64,000 nt of DNA from JAGWAJ01 sp026707615. GTDB taxonomy: Bacteria > Acidobacteriota > Vicinamibacteria > Vicinamibacterales > UBA8438. Below the pieces are notes generated by a model. The model did not search any database. It had not been told where the DNA came from and saw only the letters and a list, made by a program, of their open reading frames with translations. A program made the position numbers and the translations under genes. Shown here one piece after another: positions 33,437 through 45,512 of the stretch; the stretch's first letter is position 1, and each line of letters opens with the position of its first letter. Location of the stretch: NCBI GenBank assembly GCA_965207595.1, contig CBDBMW010000013.1:248001-312000 (forward strand), written 5' to 3'.

Positions 33437-33649
33437 GCTACCACGGACGCACGCGAGCGGCCGTACCGGGGCTAGGGCGTTGGCAATATCGAAACGGCGA
33501 TGGTACGGCGAAGATCCCAGTCCGTCCGCGAACGGTCCTCTCCGTCTACTGCGATCCCCTGCAAAACGAGGGATACGACGAGGGGAACAAGGGCCGCAGA
33601 ACGCTGTAAGTGATTGATAGTTATTGCTTTACATCATTCTAACGTCGGA

Positions 33650-33656
33650 AGCCCTG
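33650..33656. other. att core, distal end of element 1
   Basis: Second copy of AGCCCTG. The element side reads AACGTCGGA and then an imperfect inverted pair GTAAG/CTTTAC and a box GACGAGGGGAAC (33560-33590), features shared by the distal ends of the other four elements. Confidence 0.75.
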
Positions 33657-33851
33657 GAAGTCGTAGGTGCGATGGGCCATCAGCCAGTCCTCGGGATCGG
33701 GATCCCGCAGCATCGCGTCCGTCACCGGGACGAAGGGCCGGACTGCCTCGCGGGTTGTCGTCTCGCCCTCCTGCGCGTCGAGGCCGGGCGGGACGGAAAG
33801 CGCCGCGAGGGCGATGAGCAGGCTTGCGAGCGGCGTGGGTCGATTCCGCAT
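33650..33851 (-). pseudogene. N-terminal start of the PQQ dehydrogenase cut by element 1
   Basis: ATG 33851 with GGAGG upstream opens a 67-codon host remnant: signal peptide 'LLIALAALSVPPGLDAQ', then 'VTDAMLRDPDPEDWLMAHRTYDFQG'. It meets element 1 at the CAGGGCT repeat and then runs into a stop within three codons. The rest is at 26217-27848. Export signal and ribosome site are intact, so a short useless peptide may still be made. Confidence 0.88.
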
Positions 33852-33927
33852 CGTCACCTCCGAAGGGACCGGAGGCACATCCTACCCCGATCCCGCCGTA
33901 AACTGGGCGCGGGAGGAGGTCAGCTCC

Positions 33928-35940
<2,013 letters not shown>

Positions 35941-35993
35941 GGGGATACTCGCGTCCAGGACCGTGCAGCGTCTAGACTTGCACGACGCCTCCC

Positions 35994-38042
<2,049 letters not shown>

Positions 38043-38070
38043 CGAGAACTGCGGGCTTGAGGAGACCGGG

Positions 38071-38844
38071 GTGCGCACGTTCGGCTATCTGGTCATCGGC
38101 GTGAGCCTCGTGCTGGGCGCCGTCGCGGCCACCACGGCGTACGTTCCGCCCCTCACCGCGGACGATTCCGCGCTCGCCACGGAGAGCGGCTACGCGCTTC
38201 TCAACGCCCCGGCGGGGGTGCAGCGCGACGCGGCGGGCGAGTTCGTGCTGTCGGAGGACGGCGCGCGCGTCCCGCTGGCCGAGGCCGGCACGGAGTTGAC
38301 GCCGGAAGTGCAGGCGCGGCTGCGCGCGGCGGGGGTCCGGCGCGTGCGGGTCAGGGAGTTCGCCTTCGGACGCTGGCAGCATGCCTGGCTGTTCGGGCTG
38401 GCGGTGGCCGGGCTGGTCGCGGGCAGCGCGCTGGTCAGGCGGGGTACGGCGCGGGCGCAGCGGTCCCGCCAGGTCCATGGGGAGCGGCAGTCGCGAGGGA
38501 CCCCGCAGGCGGTGCTGGCGGAGATCGTCGCTGACGCCCGCGGGCTCCAGCACGACCTGCCGGCGCTCGCGGCCGATTCCGACCGGACACGCGCCATCAT
38601 CGAGCGCGTGGGCCACGTGCAGGCCGTGCTGGTGCTGCAGGTGGTGGAAGGCCGGGACGCGCTCGTAGGTACGTTCGGCATGGCCGGCTACGCGGAGCTG
38701 ATGGATGCCTTCAGCCGCCTGGAGCGGGCGCTGAACCGCGCCTGGTCGGCGGCCGCGGACGGCGTGCTCGACGAAGCGCTGCGCTGCATCGACGAAGCGG
38801 TCGCGCTGGCGCCGGCGGTCGAACGGAGGCTCGGAGGCAAGTGA
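38071..38844 (+). CDS. Membrane protein of unknown function, 257 aa
   Basis: GTG 38071. One N-terminal helix (residues 3-25) and a second around 108-128 ('AWLFGLAVAGLVAGSALV') frame a periplasmic-like loop. The C-terminal 120 residues look soluble and helical ('LAEIVADARGLQHDLPAL', 'FSRLERALNRAWSAAADGVL'). It follows the OPT transporter and precedes the M61 peptidase. No family is recognised. A helper of the transporter is possible from position alone. Confidence 0.65.
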   Translation: MRTFGYLVIGVSLVLGAVAATTAYVPPLTADDSALATESGYALLNAPAGVQRDAAGEFVLSEDGARVPLAEAGTELTPEVQARLRAAGVRRVRVREFAFGRWQHAWLFGLAVAGLVAGSALVRRGTARAQRSRQVHGERQSRGTPQAVLAEIVADARGLQHDLPALAADSDRTRAIIERVGHVQAVLVLQVVEGRDALVGTFGMAGYAELMDAFSRLERALNRAWSAAADGVLDEALRCIDEAVALAPAVERRLGGK

Positions 38845-38891
38845 CCTCCGGAGGCGGACGACGCGCGCAGGGACGTTCGAAGGAGAGTGGA

Positions 38892-40769
38892 ATGGCAGGA
38901 CCGCAGGCGGCATGCGGTGCCGCTCGAAAGCGACGGCGCTCCCGCCGCATGCTCCCGGCGTCCTCGGCCCTGATTCTGTTCCTGCACCTGGGATCGGCGG
39001 CGCCGCTGGCGCAATCCGCCGATCCCATCTCGTACACGGTCCGCTTCACGGCGCCGGCCACGCACTACGCCGAGATCGAGGCGGTGCTGCCGGTGGACGG
39101 ACGGCGCGCGGTCGAGCTGATGATGGCGGCCTGGACGCCCGGCTCCTACCTGATCCGCGAATACGCGCGGCACGTCGAGGCGGTGAGCGCCGCCACCCTC
39201 GGCGGCCGGCCGCTCGCGGTGGCCAAGTCGAGCAAGAACCGCTGGCGGATCGAGACCGGCGGCGCCGACCGCATCGCGGTGTCCTACCGGGTCTACTGCC
39301 GGGAGATGAGCGTCCGCACGAACTGGGTGGAGGCCGACTTCGCGATGCTGAACGGCGCGCCGACGTTCCTCACGCTGGCCGACGCGGCGCCTCGCCCGCA
39401 CGACGTGCGCATCGAGCCGGCCCCGGGCTGGAGCGAGAGCGTCACCGCCCTGCCCCCGGCGCCCGACGGCGGGCCGCACAGCTACCGCGCGGCGGACTTC
39501 GACACGCTGGTCGATTCGCCCATCATCGCCGGCAACCCGACGACCTACCCCTTCGCGGTGGACGGCACCCCCCACGCCCTCGTCAACGTCGGCGAAGGCG
39601 GGGTGTGGGACGGTCCGACCTCGGCCGCCGACGTCGAGCGCATCACGCGCGAGCAGCACCGGATCTGGGGCTTCTTCCCCTACGACCGCTACCTCTTCCT
39701 GAACATGCTGGTCGAGGCCGGAGGCGGGCTCGAGCACAGGGACTCGACCCTGCTCATGGCGAGCCGCTGGACCACCCGCGACCGCCGGCGCTATCTCCGC
39801 TGGCTCGGCACGGTCAGCCACGAGCTGTTCCACGCCTGGAACGTCAAGCAGTTGCGGCCCGCCGCCCTCGGGCCGTTCGACTACGAGCGCGAGGCCTACA
39901 CGCCCAGTCTGTGGATGGTGGAGGGGTTGACTTCCTACTACGGCCCCCTGGTCGTCCACCGGGCGGGAATCTCGACGCGCGAGGAGTACCTGGAGGCGCT
40001 GTCCGGCCAGATCCAGGCGCTGCAGACGACGCCGGGACGGCTGGTGCAGCCGGTGGCCGACGCGTCGCACGACGCCTGGATCAAGTTCTACCGCCCCAAC
40101 GAGAACAGCCGGAACACCACCGTCAGCTACTACACCAAGGGGGCCGTCATCGGCTTCCTGCTCGACGCGCGCGTGCGCGAGGCAACCGGCGGCCGACGCA
40201 GCCTCGACGACGTCCTGCAGGCCGCCTACGCCCGCTATTCCGGCGATCGGGGATTCCGGCCGGGCGAGTTCGAGGCGGTGGCGTCCGACGTCGCCGGCGT
40301 CGACCTGGGCGACTGGTTCGATCGGGCGATCCGCTCGACCGAGGAGCTCGACTACCGGGCGGCCCTCGACTGGTTCGGGCTCGAGTTCGACTCCGGCTCG
40401 CCGGCGGACAAGGACGCGGCGGCGCCGGCCTGGCTCGGCCTCGGGACGCGCGCGGCCGGCGGCCGGCTGCTGGTCGCCGGGGTGCCCCGCGGCACGCCGG
40501 GCTACGAGGCCGGGTTCAACGTGGGAGACGAGATCATCGCCATCGACGACTACCGGGTCGCGGCGGCGGGATGGCGACAGCGCCTCGACCTCTACCGGGC
40601 CGGCGACGAGGTCACCTTCCTCATCGCCCGGCGGGAACGCTTGCTGCGGCTCGACGCGCGCTTCGGAGAACAGCCGTCCGAGGGCTGGCGGCTGCGGCCG
40701 GTGGAGTCGCCCTCCCCCGCGCAGGCGGAGCATCTCGACGCCTGGCTGGGCCGGGGGTCGGCGCCGTAG
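38892..40769 (+). CDS. M61 family glycyl aminopeptidase with PDZ domain
   Basis: 625 residues from ATG 38892 (AAGGAGAG upstream). Signal peptide to about residue 43, an N-terminal beta domain ('MAAWTPGSYLIREYARHVEAV'), then the zinc site 'VSHELFHAWNVKQLRP' (HExxH form) and the downstream Glu in 'WMVEGLTSYYGPL'. A PDZ domain lies near the C-terminus ('VPRGTPGYEAGFNVGDEIIAI'). M61 enzymes cleave N-terminal Gly or Ala from peptides in the periplasm. This fits with the peptide transporter two genes upstream. Confidence 0.92.
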   Translation: MAGPQAACGAARKRRRSRRMLPASSALILFLHLGSAAPLAQSADPISYTVRFTAPATHYAEIEAVLPVDGRRAVELMMAAWTPGSYLIREYARHVEAVSAATLGGRPLAVAKSSKNRWRIETGGADRIAVSYRVYCREMSVRTNWVEADFAMLNGAPTFLTLADAAPRPHDVRIEPAPGWSESVTALPPAPDGGPHSYRAADFDTLVDSPIIAGNPTTYPFAVDGTPHALVNVGEGGVWDGPTSAADVERITREQHRIWGFFPYDRYLFLNMLVEAGGGLEHRDSTLLMASRWTTRDRRRYLRWLGTVSHELFHAWNVKQLRPAALGPFDYEREAYTPSLWMVEGLTSYYGPLVVHRAGISTREEYLEALSGQIQALQTTPGRLVQPVADASHDAWIKFYRPNENSRNTTVSYYTKGAVIGFLLDARVREATGGRRSLDDVLQAAYARYSGDRGFRPGEFEAVASDVAGVDLGDWFDRAIRSTEELDYRAALDWFGLEFDSGSPADKDAAAPAWLGLGTRAAGGRLLVAGVPRGTPGYEAGFNVGDEIIAIDDYRVAAAGWRQRLDLYRAGDEVTFLIARRERLLRLDARFGEQPSEGWRLRPVESPSPAQAEHLDAWLGRGSAP

Positions 40770-41107
40770 GAGGTGCTGGAGTTCTCGCGAGGCCGCCCCC
40801 CCCCCGGCCGCTCGGTGCGTCTCGAGAGCGGTGCGCGGCGGCAACCGTCTCTCCCAGCCCCGACAAGCATGTCGCTACAATGTGGGTCGGGCCTCTAAGC
40901 CAAAGCAAGAACGCGACTTGCAGCCGCGGCTGCGCCGAGCCGACGGCAGCCTCGCGTGTCGGATCGGCAACCCGTTGGGGGACTCCGCGCGCCCTTCCGA
41001 GCGCTACCGGTTGCGGGTGCTACAATCGACATAACATCATGTGGCCCGTACTGCGCCAACCCTCGGGCGGATCCGTCGGCGGACACCCCAACCACAGGAC
41101 CAGTAGG
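40770..41107. other. 338-bp intergenic region before the TonB receptor
   Basis: No gene is seen. Two GCTACAAT boxes (about 40873-40880 and 41019-41026) could be -10 elements for the receptor gene; no matching -35 box is obvious. The rest is GC-rich without clear repeats. Confidence 0.3.
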
Positions 41108-43996
41108 ATGCACAACAGCGGAAGCACTGCCATCGCTCTCGTACTCGCCGCGGCGCTGCTCTCGCCCGCCGCCGCGAGCGGCCAGGACGCCGGGTCGATC
41201 AGCGGCACGGTCACCGACGCGACGGGCCTCATTCTGCCCGGCGTGACGGTGGAGGTTCGCGACGCCGCGGGCGTCGGACAGGTCACGTTCACGGGTGGGA
41301 CGGGAGAGTTCTCGATCAGCGGGCTGGACCCGGGCACGTATGAGGTGACGTTCACCCTGGCCGGTTTCGAGGCGGACCCGCAGACGGTCGAAGTGATGGC
41401 CGGCGTGACGGCGAACGTCGAAGTGGAGATGTCGGTCGGGCTCCAGGAGCGGGTGGTCGTCGTCGGGACTCGCGCGCAACCACGCTCGGTGACCGAGTCG
41501 CCGGTGCCGGTCGACGTCATCCGGACCGAGGACTTCGCCAGCCAGGGCAGCACCGACCTGGCCAACCAGTTGCGGACCGTCGTCCCGTCCTTCAACATCA
41601 GCATTCAGCCGATCAGCGACGCGGCGACGATCGTCCGGCCCGCCAACCTGCGCAATCTGGCCCCCGACCACGCGCTCATTCTGGTCAACGGCAAGCGCCG
41701 CCACCGGGCGGCGGTGATCACCTGGCTCGGCAACGGCATCGCGGACGGATCGCAGGGACCGGACCTGTCCGTCATCCCGTCGATTGCGATCCGGCAGGCC
41801 GAAGTGCTGCGCGACGGGGCCGCAGCGCAGTACGGGTCGGACGCCATCGCGGGTGTCATGAACTTCCAGCTCAAGGACGCACGCGAGGGCGGCAGCCTGG
41901 AGTTCCGCACCGGGGGCTTCCTCGACGCGAATCCGGGAACCGCGTCGACCTGCGGCTCGGGCATCATCGGCGACATCAGCCACTCCTGCAACGGAATCGG
42001 CGGCCACGGTCGCGCGATGTCGGTCGCCGGCAACGTCGGGTTGCCGCTCGGCTCGACCGGGTTCATCAACCTCAGCATGGAGTACGGCAACGCCAACCCG
42101 ACCAACCGCAGCGTCCAGCGTAACGACGCGCAGGCGATCATCGACGCCGGCAACACCAACATCCGCAACCCGGCGCAGGTCTGGGGCTCGCCCCTCCTCG
42201 AGGACGACCTCAAGCTGTTCGGCAACTTCGGGCACCTGTTCAACAACGGCCTGCAGTTCTACGGTCACACCAACTACGCACAGCGCAAGGTGACGGGTGG
42301 CTTCTACTTCCGGAATCCGCACACGCGCGGCGGCGTCTTCCGCGGTCCGACGCTCGAAGACGGCCGCGGGTCCCTGCTGGTCGGCGACAGGGTATGGGCC
42401 GACACCGGCGTGGAGGGCGCTGGCGGCTGCCCGACGATCCCGATCGTCGACAACGTGCCTGACGCCGCCGCCCTGGCGGCCGTCGAGGCCGACCCGAACT
42501 GCTTCACGCTCTACAGCCGCTTCCCGGGCGGCTTCACGCCGCAGTTCGGCGGCGACCTCATCGACTACTCGCTCGTGACCGGCCTGCGCGGGTTCGCCAG
42601 CAACGGCTTCACCTGGGACGCGAGCGTCAACATCGGGACGAGCGAGGTCGATCAGTTCATCTACGACACGGTCAACGCGTCGCTCGGCTACGACACGCCG
42701 ACGTCGTTCAACCCCGGCAGCTACCGGCAGGACGACGTCAACCTGAACTTCGACGTCTCGTATCCGGTCAACGATGTCGTCAACGTCGCGGCCGGCACGG
42801 AGTGGCGCGACGAGAAGTTCACCATCGGCGCGGGCGGGCAACCGTCCTGGGAGATCGGCCCGTACGCCGCCCAGGGGTTCAGCTCGGGCTCCAACGGGTT
42901 CAACGGCTACCGCGCCGACACGACGGCGGGGGTCTGGAGCCGCAGCAACGTCGCGGTCTACGGCGATCTCGAGTTCGACGATCCGGGCGGACGATGGACC
43001 GTCGGCACCGCCGTCCGCATGGAGAACTTCGAGGACTTCGGTACCACGACCAACGGGAAGCTCTCGGCGCGCGTCGGGCTGAGCGACGCATTCTCGCTGC
43101 GGGCGGCCGTGAGCACCGGGTTCCGGGCCCCGACGCCCGGGCAGCAGAACGCGTTCAACGTGACGACCGCCTTCATCGGGGGGCAGTTGACGAACAACGG
43201 GGTCGTCCCCGCGACCTCCGCGGTCGCGGTGGCGCGGGGCGGCGGCCAGCTCCAGCCGGAGAAGTCGCGCAACTACAGCGCCGGCGCGGTGTTCGAGCAG
43301 GGGGCGTTCAGCTTCACGGCCGACTTCTTCCGCATCGACATCGACGACCGCGTGGCCCTCTCGCAGGAGATAGCTCTGTCGGAGGGCGAGATCGAGACCC
43401 TGCTCGCGGAGGGGATTCCCGAGGCCCGGAACTTCCCCGTCTTCCGCTTCTTCCTGAACGACTTCTCGACCACGACGCAGGGCGTCGACCTGATCGGGAC
43501 CCTGGCCGCCGGGCGGACGACGTTCAACGCCATCTTCAACTACACCGACACGGAGCTCAAGAACATCGAGTCTGCCGTCATCGACGAGTTCCGGATCAAC
43601 ACGCTGGAGCGCGGGCTGCCGAACATACGGTGGAACTTCAGTGTCAACCACCGCGCCGACCGCTGGAGCCTGATGGGCCGCCTGAACTACTTCGGCGCGT
43701 TCTGGGACAGTGAGGACGGACGGAACTCGGTCGGCCTGGTCGGCGGACCGATGCAGCCGTGGCTGTATCCGGCCTATTCCGGCAAGGCGCTGCTCGACCT
43801 GGAGCTCGGAATTCCGCTGAGCGGTGGCGTCAACCTGGCCCTCGGCGCCGAGAACGTGCTGAACGCCTATCCGGAGGTGAACATGTTCGGCGCGCAAACG
43901 GTCGGCAACCAGTACGGGCAGTTCTCGCCGTTCGGGTTCAACGGCGCGTACTACTACCTCCGGATCAACTACGGCTGGGGTGGCGGCAGCCTCTAG
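41108..43996 (+). CDS. TonB-dependent outer-membrane receptor, intact
   Basis: 962 residues from ATG 41108. Signal peptide 1-26, then a carboxypeptidase-regulatory-like beta domain (about 28-110, 'GSISGTVTDATGLILPGVTV'), the plug ('SPVPVDVIRTEDFASQGSTDL', 'LVNGKRRHRAAV', 'VLRDGAAAQYGSDAIAGVMNF') and a 22-strand-type barrel ending 'YYYLRINYGWGGGSL'. Such receptors import large or scarce substrates across the outer membrane using TonB energy. A close paralogue starts 151 bases downstream but is broken into pieces by elements 2 to 4; this copy offers the reference for its uninterrupted sequence. Confidence 0.93.
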   Translation: MHNSGSTAIALVLAAALLSPAAASGQDAGSISGTVTDATGLILPGVTVEVRDAAGVGQVTFTGGTGEFSISGLDPGTYEVTFTLAGFEADPQTVEVMAGVTANVEVEMSVGLQERVVVVGTRAQPRSVTESPVPVDVIRTEDFASQGSTDLANQLRTVVPSFNISIQPISDAATIVRPANLRNLAPDHALILVNGKRRHRAAVITWLGNGIADGSQGPDLSVIPSIAIRQAEVLRDGAAAQYGSDAIAGVMNFQLKDAREGGSLEFRTGGFLDANPGTASTCGSGIIGDISHSCNGIGGHGRAMSVAGNVGLPLGSTGFINLSMEYGNANPTNRSVQRNDAQAIIDAGNTNIRNPAQVWGSPLLEDDLKLFGNFGHLFNNGLQFYGHTNYAQRKVTGGFYFRNPHTRGGVFRGPTLEDGRGSLLVGDRVWADTGVEGAGGCPTIPIVDNVPDAAALAAVEADPNCFTLYSRFPGGFTPQFGGDLIDYSLVTGLRGFASNGFTWDASVNIGTSEVDQFIYDTVNASLGYDTPTSFNPGSYRQDDVNLNFDVSYPVNDVVNVAAGTEWRDEKFTIGAGGQPSWEIGPYAAQGFSSGSNGFNGYRADTTAGVWSRSNVAVYGDLEFDDPGGRWTVGTAVRMENFEDFGTTTNGKLSARVGLSDAFSLRAAVSTGFRAPTPGQQNAFNVTTAFIGGQLTNNGVVPATSAVAVARGGGQLQPEKSRNYSAGAVFEQGAFSFTADFFRIDIDDRVALSQEIALSEGEIETLLAEGIPEARNFPVFRFFLNDFSTTTQGVDLIGTLAAGRTTFNAIFNYTDTELKNIESAVIDEFRINTLERGLPNIRWNFSVNHRADRWSLMGRLNYFGAFWDSEDGRNSVGLVGGPMQPWLYPAYSGKALLDLELGIPLSGGVNLALGAENVLNAYPEVNMFGAQTVGNQYGQFSPFGFNGAYYYLRINYGWGGGSL

Positions 43997-44147
43997 GAAT
44001 CTGTGCCGTACGGACACCGGTCGCCGGGCCCCGCGCGGGGCCCGGCGAGGCCGACAGGAGGTGCGCAGAACATCCGCGAGACCGTCGAGCAGTGAGTCGC
44101 ACAGGCGCGCCCCGCCCCGGTGGGTGAGGAGGGGAGGCACGACTCCA

Positions 44148-44747
44148 ATGAGCTGGGAATCCAGACACTGGGTCTCGGTTGCTGCGACTGCCGCTCTCGC
44201 AGTCCTTCTCGCGCCGCCCGCGGCGTCAGCGCAGGAATCGGGGGCCGTCGGCGGCACCGTCACCGATACCACGGGCCTCGTCCTGCCCGGCGTGACCGTG
44301 GAGGCGCGGAGCGCCGACAGCGGCGGCGTCCGGAGCACTGCAACCGACGGCGGGGGCGCGTTCGCGTTCGCGGACCTTCCGTCCGGAACCTACGGCCTGA
44401 CCTTCACGCTCCCCGGCTTCCGTACCGCCGTCCGTGACGGGGTGGTGGTGGGGGAGGGGATGGCGGTCACCCTCGATGTCGAGTTGGCGCTCGCGCTCGA
44501 GGAGCGGGTCGTGGTGGTCGGGAGCCGGGCCGAGCCGCGCTCCGTCACCGCTTCGCCGGTCCCGATCGACGCGGTCTCGTTCCAGGACGTGGTCAGCCAG
44601 GGCGCCACGACGCTCGACTACCAGCTCCGGACGCTGATCCCGTCGTTCAACGTCGCCACCCATCCGATCAGCGACGCGGCGACGCTCGTCCGCCCGGCCA
44701 GCCTGCGCAACCTGGCCCACGACCACACGCTGGTGCTGGTCAACGGC
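44148..44747 (+). pseudogene. Interrupted TonB receptor, piece A (N-terminus)
   Basis: ATG 44148 with GGGGAGG upstream opens 200 codons: signal peptide ('LAVLLAPPAASAQE'), regulatory-like domain ('GAVGGTVTDTTGLVLPGVTV') and the first part of the plug, ending at 'DHTLVLVNG'. Element 2 begins there; translation runs into 18 foreign codons and a stop at 44801. The intact paralogue continues 'VNGKRRHR', and exactly that sequence resumes at 50588 (piece B). Confidence 0.9.
44737..44747. other. att core, distal end of element 2
   Basis: TGGTCAACGGC, repeated at 50588-50598. It codes for Val-Asn-Gly in the TonB plug motif 'LVNGKRR', which is widely conserved in this receptor family. Confidence 0.75.
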
Positions 44748-44797
44748 CTGCCACGAGAATCCTGTAAGTTGCTTAAAATAATATACTTGATGGCAAC

Positions 44798-45478
44798 TTA
44801 ACTACCCCGCTTCCCTCGTAGATTCCCCCTTTCGGAGCGGGAATCCACAGGACGAGGGAAGCCGTCCGCGGACCCGCGGACCGTAACCGTTCGGTCGTGC
44901 CGGTATGCCGCAGCCCGGCCAACGTCGTCGGACAGCGACAGGGTTCGGTTCTTCTGGTCGACCCCGTGTTGATCGAGACCTTCGTGGGGCCGCGCTGCCT
45001 TGACCGTGCGATGCAGCCGAGCTGCTGGACGAATTCGTGCCCAAGCGCGCCTCGTCCATGCCGATTCCGCGGTGAGAGAATAGCACCGCTCCAACAGCAT
45101 CACCGGCTCTGATTCGACAACGGCTGCATCGCCCCGTTGCCGCGGCACATAGGTAATGAACCGCCCTTCATCGATCCCGCCTTCGCGGGTGAGGATCGCG
45201 AAAGCCGCCGTATCTGGGTTCTCGGTTTCTGCTTCGATGACGTACCACCCGCGTTCGACGCATACCGCTTCCGCGTGCTCTCCAGCCGATGTGCTCACGA
45301 CCAAAATGGCGGTGTCGTTTCGCACAACCCTGGCCGCTCGGCGCTCCGTGTCGGCTACGGCTGCCCGGTGCGCCGCTACACCTCGCCAATTGGCGCTCAA
45401 ACGTGCCGCAACGACCGTCAAAGCGCCGATCCCGACCACGACGACGAAACGGTTAAAACTACCCCCGAGATTCAACAT
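44798..45478 (-). CDS. Unknown protein with N-terminal membrane helix
   Basis: A 226-residue frame. An N-terminal helix ('FVVVVGIGALTVVAARL', residues 11-27) is followed by plausible soluble sequence up to about residue 130; the last 80 residues are Arg-rich and run into the conserved distal end of element 2, so the true C-terminus may be shorter in function. The insertion sequence sits just upstream (its duplication at 45507-45512) and may separate the gene from its promoter. No family is recognised. Confidence 0.45.
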   Translation of the reverse strand: MLNLGGSFNRFVVVVGIGALTVVAARLSANWRGVAAHRAAVADTERRAARVVRNDTAILVVSTSAGEHAEAVCVERGWYVIEAETENPDTAAFAILTREGGIDEGRFITYVPRQRGDAAVVESEPVMLLERCYSLTAESAWTRRAWARIRPAARLHRTVKAARPHEGLDQHGVDQKNRTLSLSDDVGRAAAYRHDRTVTVRGSADGFPRPVDSRSERGNLRGKRGS

Positions 45479-45512
45479 AGGGCTTCAAGGAATGGTTACT
45501 GTGGCATCTAAA

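Larger units (their letters stand above)
27842..33656. mobile_element. Integrase element 1 (5.8 kb), restriction-modification cargo
   Basis: Bounded by the 7-bp direct repeat AGCCCTG at 27842-27848 and 33650-33656, inside a PQQ dehydrogenase gene; deleting one repeat plus the element restores the host frame. Order from the integrase end: integrase, small coiled-coil protein, T1 hairpins, M1 motif, iterons, B1 structure, two unknown small genes, restriction enzyme, methyltransferase, distal end. The distal end (33560-33650) shows the TTCCCCTCGT-type box and the GTAAG/CTTTAC inverted pair also found at the other elements' distal ends. Size, one integrase and variable cargo suggest a satellite-like integrative element. 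Confidence 0.85.

Noticed and set aside
38912..43996. A single 1,694-codon open frame across the M61 peptidase and TonB receptor
   Set aside because: Only the last 962 codons are protein-like. The first part is an out-of-frame shadow of the M61 gene, and the receptor has its own signal peptide at 41108.
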